Source of the DNA: Pipra filicauda
Lineage: Eukaryota > Chordata > Aves > Passeriformes > Pipridae
Assembly (NCBI RefSeq): GCF_003945595.2
Contig: NW_024104526.1
Coordinates: 310,001-374,000, forward strand
DNA length: 64,000 nt
Direction of reading: 5' to 3'
Shown here one piece after another: positions 36,901 through 48,900 of this stretch; position 1 is the stretch's first letter; each line of letters starts with the position of its first letter. The translations under genes were made by a program, and so were the position numbers. Under the pieces are notes generated by a model that was not told the origin of the DNA, made no database searches, and was given only the letters and a program-made list of their open reading frames with translations.

Positions 36901-39900
36901 AATTGAGAGCCCTTATCCTTTCTGTATGTATGTAAATATATACATGTGGCACAGAAACTACATAACTGGCCTCACAGAAAACAAACCCATGTACTGGAAA
37001 AGCAAAAGTCAACAAGTAGCAGTGCTGCTACTTCAGGGATGAACTCGAGCACAGATCCAGGAATCAAATCAAGTATTTTTTTGTGTAATATTTGCCTCCC
37101 ACACTCCCAGGAAGCACTTGTTTCTAAACTGAACAAGTGAATATGTGGGCACTCTCCCTGCCAGCTGGCAGGGAGCTGCTGCAGTGTGTCATCAGTTCCA
37201 AGCTGTGAAGGCAGAAGACAGAGCCTGGCTGCAGGAGAGCTGCCATCAGCACACTGCTCTTGCTGAGCTGACCTTGGTAACGCTTCTTAGGAAATCTTGG
37301 TACAAAAACACAACTTTCTGATAGAGGCCTTAAATTCTGTGGTCATGCATCTGATAATAACTAAGAACGTGTGTATATCTCCAGGTCATTGTCATCCCAG
37401 AGACAATCAAAAAATTGGAAGAGAAACATGAGGACACTGAAAGTCATATCTCAAAACTGAACTGGCTTATTATTTAGAGATTTTCAAAGGGAGAAAGGGG
37501 GGAGAAAGGTAAGAATAAAGAATTGTAAAAATAGGCAAGACAAATTTCTTTCTGAGCTATGCTTACAGGGCTCCTTGACCTGCTGAGAACTCTGCTACTT
37601 TCAGAAGAAAAGTCTTTCCTAGAACCTTTTATGTCACTCCAGAGAAAAATAAAATAGACTATAGTCTGAAACTTCTGGAGTTTGGGTATTTAAGATAACA
37701 AAACATCTTTTATTTGCTGCTTCCTTTCACAACTGTAGAGGTAAAAGAAAGAAAACAAAATCCTAGTTAACATTTTATATGCAATTCAGCAGCAAGCATA
37801 ATGTAGGAGCAAATCCTGCCAGAAGGCAGAAGTTCTTCCAGGAAACATCCAAGTCACACACGAAGAAATTAAGACTATTTTAAAAACAACCCACAGAACT
37901 TAAGGTTCTCTACATACCAAAGCCCAAAATATCAAGCCCTTATGGAAGTCATCTGAAAGCCACATCTTAATAGGGTCCAGTAAAATTATGTGTTTACTCA
38001 TAAAAGACTCTTTGATATGCAAAATATCCCAAATGAGCTTCTCTCTTCATATTTAAAAAGGAACAGACTGTTCTCCAATTTTAGGTGTTTGCTTTTCCTT
38101 AGGCAGTCCTGTAATTAGTGACTTAAGCACACTGCTTTGACAATCAAAATAAAGCAGCAGCAGTTTGTGTTGGCACTGGAAAGGTCTTATTTGCACAACA
38201 ATACAACTTACTTTTGTCTAAAAATAAGGCCATCTGCTTTTCCAGACACTCGGGACCACCACTGGTGGATTCATCTTCATATTTCAAGGGGATTGGAGTG
38301 CTGGGGTCGGCTGCTGGAAGGTCACCCTCCTTTTTAACACTGCTGTCGACAGACTTCAAGCCCTGCAAAAGGAAGAAATGGTTTCACTCACCTTGAGAGC
38401 AATATTTAGCAAACATGGAGTAGATCAAGAGTTGGGTGGTGGGTGAGGGAGCATTGGGAAGCTGACAGTGAACTCACCTCCAGGACGTGGTTGAGCACCA
38501 GCCGGCAGCGCTCCTCGGTGCCGTGGCAGACTGGGAATGCACAGCTGGGCTTCATGGGAGCAGCAGGGAAGGAAGAGAATGAGTGTTCACCATGGGAAAA
38601 TATGAAAATGACTGGCCAGAAGATGCAAATGAGAGGCAGCATTAAGGAAAAGCATTAATGGGACACCTGAACTCTGTGCTAAGAAGCGTCACAGTATTTC
38701 TCTCCTTTGCTCGGTGAGCAGTTCATGTACCCGGGCTCCTTGGTCCCTCCTGGTAATTCCAAAGACAGTGGAAAGCAGGGATGACTCTATTCCATAACAT
38801 CATTAAAAAGCATCCAGAGAGGGTCTGCATTGCAGACCCTGGAAGATAAGCAGATTCAATACCACACCGAAATCATTTATTCAGCCTATATGAAGTTGCA
38901 CTTTTGTCACCTTTGAACAACTCAATGCCCTGGAGTTTTTTGGGGAAGTTTGTATTTTTGTTTTCTTCTGGGGTAAAGTAGAAAGAGAAACTCAAATGTT
39001 TCTGCACCTGCACAAATTGTCATGTTTTCAACTGATGGACCTTGGAGTGTTCATAATTAAGACAGCAATAGCAGTTACAAATATTTTTAGGAAATCATCA
39101 TCTTTGCTCCCCAGTACAGATGTTGGAAAAAAGGTTTCACTTTTGACCATTTAGAGCAATTTCATAATCACATCCCTACCTAGGGAAGGCAAGTAAAACA
39201 TCAGAGGTAAAATGTTATGAACAGTTTCTTCACTGATCTTCCCAGATCCTTGTGTTCCTCTATTTTGTTACAATAATGTCCAGGAAGAGCAATGAAGGCA
39301 GCGCTGTTACAATTCTGATTATTGGTTTATGAAGCACATATATCCCAAGGAACTTTCAGGAATACTTTGGATATGCATCCAGCTGTTTCCTTAGACACCA
39401 TATGTATACATGTGCAGAGTAAAGTGTCATCTCTATTTTAAAATTAACTATAACCAAAATTTCAAGGAAATCAAAATTGCTGGCTTCTGACCTTGGAAAG
39501 ACAAATAAAAGTGGGAATTCAAGGACTAACTCTTTGAAAATGAAGTAGCTGATGCTCCTGGAGAAAAGATCAAACATTAAATGTGGGTCCAGAAAAAATT
39601 ACTAAGATACCCAAGGTATCCACACAAACTCATGGTCATCTCAAAATGGCCAAGGGTGACAATTCTTTCTCTACTGCCAAGACAGGAATATGCAAAATTT
39701 TGCCCTAAAGAACATATGGAAGATGGTAGGGAAAAATCTGCATTAAACTGTAAAATTCAAACACCTCAAATTTTATGAGCAGCTCACAAAAAGTTTCTTT
39801 TCTCCCCTTCAGTTACCCTGAAGACAAAACTAACAGGTAACTGAATTTCACTGCCCAAGTTTGTCACAGGAACTGAATCTTCCCAGAAAACCCCTAAAAC

Positions 39901-42900
39901 CCCCCCAGTGTCACTCACACGTATTCGATGCACAGACTTGTACTTTTCTGGCACTGACAACTCTCCAACAGATTTGATTATTGCCACTGCTTTATTGTCA
40001 TCTGGGGGGTCAGAACTGTTACTGTAGGAACCATTTTCATCACTGTCTGGCATTTCTTCCTCTTCCTCGCTGTAACTCTCATCAGAATTTCCATTTATAG
40101 GGAAGTCTGTACTGTCTTCTTTTTTAGGTTCATCCAACTGAAAAAGCTCTGATAACATGTAGTTTGCTGAAGCAATAATCTTTTTAAAGAAGAGGAAAAA
40201 AAAAAAGTCATTTTCAAGGTATACTTTTCTTCTGAGAGACAAGAACAATATAAATTATCTTAGAATAAGGAGGACAGAGCACATGCAAACAGGTGCTTAA
40301 TAACCTGTAAACAGAGCCTGATCAAGTTCCCTGAGAGGGAAAAAGATCCAAGCCTAATCAAGTTTAGAAGAGAATAAAAAAATCAACTGGTAAAGAATGA
40401 GTATTGCCTGTTCTAAGAGCTTGTAGATAACAGGAGACAGCACAAGGATCTTATGCAAGTAAAAAAAAAATTGCAGATTCTACTGGGATTTTGAGGACTT
40501 TTCACAGCTTTAGAAGGAATCTATGAAATTCTTAATAGTTTACAACAAAAGATGTAGCACATATTAACTAATCAACTCTAAATACAATTCAGGTTTTTCA
40601 CATCACATTTTTGGGATTAATTTTCAGTTGAAAACAGCTTAAATCTAAATCATTTATAGACTGTCTAACCCAACCCACTTGCTGCAAGCAGGTTATCCAG
40701 TTGGGATGGAGACTAAAACCTCTCTGGTTGACCTGTCTCAATTTTCAGCCACCTTCAGAGCAAAAATGTTCTTATATTCAAATTTTACACTGTCTATCCA
40801 AGATCTGCTCCCAAAAGGCTCCTTGGGAACAAGAGTAAAAGAGTAAATGTAATGACAAGTTCCTTTTTAGAGAAGGACAGGAGACTCGTGCAGCAATGAG
40901 GGTCACCAAAGGCAACTAATTAAAAAAAATAGCGTGGGAATTCTTTAAACACAAAATCAATTTTTAAGGATTATAAATAAATTTAAATTCTCTCCCTTGA
41001 AAGGAGGAAGAAGCACACACCAGGTGCATTACAATGACAGCATTTCTATTTACTTACACAAAAGTACAAGAAAACACAGAATTCTTACTTGAGGGTGTCT
41101 GCCATTGTCCAATAACTTCAGACAATTCAGGAGCAATGTTCTGATAGTGCCATAGTGTTTCTTGTTCTGGTTTTTCTTCAGCATCATATTGCAAGCAACT
41201 CTGAAAGAAAGTTGAACAAAACAGTAAAATCCCTGGGTAATTTCTCTGTGCTTAGAAGAAAAAGAAGCTTCAAACAATTTTACTGCCAATGTAGATCTGC
41301 CAAACTTTAGGATGGGTCTACAACTTTCTTACATGGAGGAATGCTGAAAAGGAGAAAGTCTGTTGTGATTTAGTAGGACCGAAGTTTACCAGGTTTATGT
41401 GTGTGACTGTCATTTGATCATGATTTTTGGTCTGTATTCTTAATACAACTGCACCAAGAACTAAGTATTAGGACAAAAATTATGAAAAACTCACTTGTAC
41501 AGAAGAATTGCCACTGGCATTGTAAAAGGGTTTTGGTATTTGTCTTCTGTCTCTTCACAAAGTGTGGTGAGATCATAGAGCTTTACTATATCACTCCCAC
41601 TTGCTGCAAAATAAAATCTTTCATTAATCAACATGACTTTACCATAAATCTTTTCAAGTTAATCTAAACCTCCTTACCTTTAAACAACCAATAAGTATGT
41701 CCTTCTTTGGTGCAATTTGATTTCAGAAAAGACAAGATATTTTGAGCAATATCTTTTATCACTTTGGTCGAAAAATTTGAGTTTTCCAAATTGGGAATAT
41801 CTTCAGTCTTGATCATTTCATATTTCTGCAAAGAATGTATGTTAAAACTCAAGATTAGGAGGGTTTTCTGCCACCTACGCCCCCAAAATTCACGTATCAG
41901 TGTCTCCATCAACAGCTAAAAGAAACAAAGTCTACAATTATGGTAAACTGAGTTAATTTCTATGATTTTAAGCAAAGACATCTTGACTAAACTACTCAAT
42001 AAAAGCTTTCAGAAGGATCCACTTTGTGACAAACATGGTAAATGGAGAAAAAAAAAGATGTCTTGGCAAGATTTTAAGATGTAAGATGATTTCTGCTGTT
42101 GCATTTTTTATTTTTGCCTTCACTCATATATCAGGGGAAGAAGGAATCTTGCATGCATGAAAGGGAGGGGAAAAAAGAACACTATTTTTAGATGACTGCT
42201 GCAAGCTGTCTAGAGGCCTCTCATTCTGCAGCACAGGATTTTTGTAATCTTTTTTTGTCAGAACAGTAGAGAGAGATCTGCTACAACTGAAGCCATTTCA
42301 AAAACTAGAGAACAGATTATTCTATTGGCCCCTAATGCAAAGGGCCAGACTTACCTGAACAATTCCATTCACATGAAAGCACATCACGAGCTCTGGGACG
42401 TTGCATATTAAGTTGTCCAACCAATAGTCAATTCCTGTTAGCACATTTATTGGCTTGTTGTTATCCCTGAAACCAAATATTTCTAGTGTTATTTAAGTAT
42501 TTATTTACTGCTGAGAGTACATTAGGGACGTTTACTAATGGGATTTAGATTTAAGTTACCTGAGAGCGGATGGATACTAAAACAATTATTTGTGAATTGT
42601 TTTAACAATGAGCTGTATCAAAACAGATTTACTGATCTCTCCAATGGAATATGCTCACATTCCATCAGCAGTTTGCAATTTTTGCCCACACTGAAACTTG
42701 AACAAGTTTCAGATGTCACATTATTACCAACATATGTACTTAACAAGGTCTAAAGGAATAGCAGTATTAGCTGCAACTAATTATACCACAAATCATCTCC
42801 CAGACCTTCCTCACAGAGCAAGGTGCTATTAATTCCTAGATGTGTCTTAAAAAGATGACAAATACACCAAGTGAGTTTCAAGTTTTTGCTCATTCTTTGC

Positions 42901-45900
42901 CTGTGTAGAGGCAGGAACAGAAAGAGTAGTAATCAAGTGATCAATATCAAAGTGTAACTGGAATACCTCTGTTTTACTGTTTAATAATATTTTAAGTACT
43001 TATGCCCGACTTACTTATTAAAATTCAGAGTTCCAGTAGGAGAAATTACTGCCCTCTTTTAGAAAAGCAGCAAAAAACACAGATAGATAAATAGGAAGCA
43101 AAGCAACAAATCAGTCAAGGCTATTTCCTGAAGTTCCAAGCTCACCTGAGACGCAGGCTCACAGCAGGGTATCTCCCACCTCCAAATATTGGCATGTTTG
43201 ATCCCACCAACATGTGGATATCTTCAAAGGTCCACAAGATATTACGGACAAAGTCGTTTTTAAGTCCCTTCATTAAGAGAAAAAAGATTTGGTCTATAAA
43301 TCACTGGCATCAGACTTGGTCTCTGTGACATTCTGTGGAATTATGAGACAGCAAGAAGCCAAAGCAGCAACTAAAAGACAGCACGTGATGAACTAGGCTA
43401 CGCATTCACGGGAACTGAAAAGACTCGGGGTGCAGATGCCACAAAAGCTACTTCTACAGGGGACTGAGGTTCTCTCTGGGTTCCAATTTAGACCAGATTT
43501 GAAGTGTGTGATGTTCAGACTGGGGGTTCAGATCTCACAGATATCATACCTGACTGTTTTCCCCGTCATTGAACAAAGGAGTCAGGTTTTGTTCTTTGGG
43601 GGCTGAGGCCACGTGCCCCACTATATATGAGGGTTCAAGAGGCACATTTCCCTGTGGAAAGCACAAGGATAAGGAGTGATTCTGCTGCTGAGGTCAAGTT
43701 AGGCCATTCAAAGAGAATATGAACAACAAAAGCACATAAGGGAAAAACCTTTACCTCTAACATCTTTAAATAAGTATGTATTAAACTACCACAAGCCTCT
43801 AGTCAGTGACTAGAATGCTTCTTTTCTATAGATAGCCCCAAAGTTTTCTGTACTTGATTTATACACTCAGAGGATCTGGAAAGAAATCAGAAAGTGGTTC
43901 TAGGAACTCCTGATTAACCCAGGGGCAGCACCAGATTACCAGTCTCCAGAAGCAAAACCTCTTTCCTGCTGTTTTATTTATAAATTAAAGAAAATCACAG
44001 TGTGCTGCTCCACAGCTGCTTTATGATAAACAGTCTGCTGATTGGGCAATAGCTGCTCAAGAGGGTGGAAGGGAGAAGTAGTCCTTTTTCTAGCAGTTTT
44101 TACGTACTGAAATATTTCTCCACTCTGGAATATTGCTACAGCACAACACATGCAGTTACATTTTTATGGATAATGAAGGTTAGAAATTCCCTAAGCTGGC
44201 TGACCAAGACACTGAGTTGGTAATACTTTGCAAGCACAACTACAGCATCTTTATTCTATTAATGCAGAATGAATACAACAGATATTTCAACCTTTCCAAA
44301 ACTGAATCAATTCCTGGTTTATATTACTCAAAACCCCACAGGAATTAACAGTTTTCATAAATAACTTTAGCCACAGATGGAAACCCTGACTTAGGGCCTG
44401 ATAATAATCAGTTTGTTGCATAATTACTATAAACATATCCCTTTTCATTTGTGTAATCTCATAGTAAGTATTTGCAAATGTTGCTTAACTGTTTTGCAAT
44501 AGATGTTTTCATAGATGTTCATTTTCCTCTTCCCCTAGTAAATTAAAGGCCACAAAAGACTGATTTTAATGGTAGATTTAAAAAGAAAGGCCAGAACCTT
44601 AAGCTTCCACATACACTTTTTGAACATCATTTTAGATAAGGTCATTGATGACTCCTCCTAGCCAAATGCTTTATTTCTGAGCAATGCTGGAATAAATAAC
44701 ATTTAACATTACAGCCACAGTACAAAGTAATTTCTGAAATTTGGAGCTCTGAAACACTGGTATAAGCTAAGCTGCACTTCCTGCCAAGCTCTCCTCATGC
44801 CTTAGTTCAGCTCTTTCAGCATTTCAACATTTCAACATCCGTGCCTCTACAAACACTGAGGTGCCACATAAAACATTCTACACACCAACCTGGTTGGAGG
44901 CACCTGGATCTTCAGATAACGAGGAAGGCATTTCAAAAGGAGCTGGCCAGGAGGCCCTTCCTGCTTCATCACTCTCACCTGCAACAGGACCCTCCTGGTG
45001 CTGTTTGGAAGTGGAAGGAACAGGCTGAGCAGCTCCATCACCATTAATGCTGACAAAGAAACATTGAAAAGTTCAGTTGACAATATGCAAACAGATCCAT
45101 TTTGGAGTTATGTTTGATGCACTGTTCTCAACAAATGACTTGGCTAATATACAGTTAATTAAGTCAGGCTGTTTATTTTATGCTTTAATACTTCAATTTT
45201 AAAGTAAAATACTTCAATTTCTGGTAAAACATTCACATGTTATTTCCTGATCTCATCCCTCAATTTTCTCTGTGTAAGGCTAAGTCAGTAAATAAGACAG
45301 ACCATAATGGAATTTTAACATTTACTTCAGGACCAGAAATGAGGCAAAAGTAAGTGGTGCAGAATTCAAGATTCATGCAGACAGAAGGTTACCTGTAATA
45401 CAAAAATTTAGAAAGTATAGCCTTCTGGTACCAGTGTTCTTTACTCTTCTTTTTTCTTTGCCACTTCTGATCAATCAGCCTTTGATAAAATTCTTTCAAC
45501 CACGTCCAGTCCCCTGTCTAAGCAGTATCAGAAATAGGAAATTAAGATCAAAAAGCAAAGTAAACAAAGTGTCTTATAAACTTGCAAATACTCGTCCAAA
45601 ACAAGAAAAGAAATCCAGAAAATAACTTCATAGCTGAAGTCCTGAATTGGTCATTATTGAAAATTTATCTTCTAGGAAAGTTCTTACTGAAAATTTGACT
45701 TCATTAGAAAAGTCAGAAACACAAGAGGTGACACAGTAACAAATATTTATTAAAAATGAAATCAATCAAATAGTTTAGCAATACTGAAGTAATTACAGGA
45801 AAGCGGGACATGGAATTTTAGTCCTGCAGTACCCTAAATACAGGACACCAGATGTGGTCCATGGCTAAACTGATTGCCGCAGAACAAAGCACCTCTGGCA

Positions 45901-48900
45901 CTCACATATGATCCTCAGGAACTTCCACACATATTTCCTTGCTGGCTATTCTGTTCCTGAAATAATGCATTTTGATGCCATACTTAACAAAAGCCAACTG
46001 GTTCACCTGAGAGGATCTCATGAAGAGCTCCTGAATATCCAGCTCATCCAAGAGAAGCGTCCTCCCGATGCGATGCACGGCCATGCTCACGTGGGACTTG
46101 CTGTAAGGGATCTTCAGGAGCTTTTTAATGTTCTGGCAGGAGAAAAGTGAAAAGAGACAATATTCAGTGTAATTATACTGCACTGTAAGACAATTATTCG
46201 CAAACTAAGGCTCCATCGACGCTGACTTGGGAAGACAAACACCATCACTTCAAACATCCTCCCTTTATTGTTCTTTCCCCCAGCCCCCTTTGGTCATTTG
46301 GGGTCACTTGTCCCGGCTGTGATTCCTCCCAATTTTCCAGGCACCCCCATCCCCTCACTAGTGTGGTAGCAGAAGCAGGAAAGGCCTTGGCTCTGTGTAA
46401 GCCCTGCTCAGCAGTAACAAAAATATCTCTGTATTTTCAGCCCTGTGTTCAGCACAAATCCAAAGCAATCCCAGACCAGCCAACAGGAAGAAAATTCCCC
46501 CAGCCAAAACCAGCACACACGCTCAGGAAAATAAAACCTTACAGTGACAGTGATTTTAAACCATTCCTCAAGAAAATACATTTGTTGAGGTCAGAGAACA
46601 CAAACGACAGCGAGAGAGAGACCAAGCAGTCAGTAAACACTACACACACGATTTAAACATGTTCTCTCTTTTGATAATCATGACCAGCCATCAACAAAAC
46701 ATTACAAAACAAATGCAAGTGGATGGCTTGGATTTTAAAGCTTTATCTTCACCACCGGAATAGCAACACTTTGTCAGGTGTCCAGAGGAATCTGGAGAGA
46801 GATGTAAGTCTGAATACAAATCTGCCAAATCTTAACACAGTAAATGAGTGTGTATGTTCCTTCTGAACAGCCTCATCTGAATTCTACAGGTATTTCCACC
46901 ACCAAAAAGCTGACACAAATCAGAGGAAAGAAGCAGCAAGTTGGAGGGCAGCTCTCTCTTCTAGATATGAATAGAAACAGAAATCATCTTCAGAGTAATA
47001 ATTTACATCAGAATAACTAATTTCAAACACTCAAGACAACTGCCTTGCAAGAGTGATGTGCTACATTCACTAAACTGAATATTTTAGCTGGAGATTATTT
47101 GTAGAAACCCACAGAAAATATGATTTTCTCTCTGCATCTCTTACTCAGTGATCACAACATGGCAGGGCAGAAGTTTGGGAATCTGTGTTTCACTGGGGGA
47201 TCTTTGCTTTTCCTCAAAGGACACAAAGATGCCAGAAAGCCGTGACAGCATATTAAAATAAAGTTTATGCAACATAAGAGTTTGAATGACAGAACTTAAA
47301 AAGCTGTACATACCTCTGAATCAGACACCACATCTACATCATTTCCAACTGAGTCAATGAAGTCATAAGCCATCCCAAAGCTATTTAAAAAAATATGACA
47401 AGTTAACACAGGTGCAGCATGACATTAGAGACCTGGGTTTAAGTCTTATTAAATCTTTGAAAGGTTTTTTCATCAAAAAAAAAAAATAGTCCAGCTAAAC
47501 ATCACCAAGTGTAATGAGACTTAAAATTAATGAACAAAACAATTTCATTTTCATACTCGACAAGTTTTTCAAAGATATCTTTGAAAGTGCTTAGATCTGA
47601 TTTCAAGACATTCTAAAATACTTGAAGTTTTGTTGAATTCAAGAAAAAATTGAAGTGTTTGTTAAGGCAGCTATGGGAAATCAGAGAAATTGAGTTATTT
47701 CTTTAAAAAGAAGAACAGTTTTTCAAAGAGTTTCTCTCTAAGGCGTTAAGCCTGTTAAATACTTTAATTTTAGTAACTGTCATCTAATTTCACCTCTTAT
47801 TTTTCAAAACTGCCCTGCATGTTGTAACAGACACATCCCTGTATATTCCTCCACCCTCATTAAGGCCTCTCTAAATTACAAGCTACTTAAGTTAGAATAT
47901 TTCAATGTACAGATCATTCTTTAAAATTAAGCCAGATATTACTATAACCCCAAAAATACACGATGTGCAAGTGTCCAAAGTTATACTTGTGCTATCAGCT
48001 TTTTAATACTGACACTAGAGAGAGATTCAACTGCCAGCCTCTATTTGATAAATAAACATAATATCGAAAATAAACAGGAAAAAAATCATGAAGCCCTGAA
48101 ATACATGTTATCCTGCTCAAAAAAGTACAGCTCCTAAAAGAGATTACGAGGATTTAAACACAGATTTTCCACAAACTGTTTAATTTCACTAATTGGTTGA
48201 CTTGGTATGAATTTGCTTGTTCAGCACGGGATTTGAGCCTCCTCTTTATAAACACCCTGAACTCAAGTCATTCAACTGTTTAACAAACATTCACAGTGAA
48301 AGGTAACACTGCTTTTTGGGTTTGCCCCTTATTTCACCTCCTGTGTTCACTCCGGATATAACCAGGAAATTCCATTTGCCATTAGTTTGTCAGATCCAGT
48401 TTGTAAAGATCCAGAAGAGCTATAAATTGGCTCTTGGTTTCCAAGGGGAAGCACATTTGTTCCATTTTCACCTGTTATCACAGGCAGGCTGGCTGACTGA
48501 ACCAATGCAGTTTAATTTTGGCCAACCCGTGAAGAATATAAAATCAGCTTGACTGTCTCAGGCAAGGTGTCAACACGCACTTGAACAAAATAATCATCCA
48601 CAGCATTACCAGCATCATTAATCATTTACAAAGGAGACAAGATTAGAGCATAAAGGTAAGAACTCAAGATGAAAAAGTAGAGGGAGAATGGTTAAGACAA
48701 AGCAACAGCTTGTTGCTACGGTAAAGTCTGTACTTTACCCTTTAGATGACACAGATTCCAAGCTCACTATTAGAATTCTTCATAAAGGCCTGGAAGAAAA
48801 TAATTACCTTGAGAAGGGTTTACTTTTTTTGCTGTTGCCCAGAATGGTTGTCCCTGCTGGCCCCAACTTGGCACTCTCACGTAACCAGTTGGCCGGGGGG

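Noticed and set aside
46363..46656. 97-aa frame in EDRF1 intron 3
   Set aside because: It overlaps the LTR fragment and has no retroviral protein features; no ERV coding region is present.
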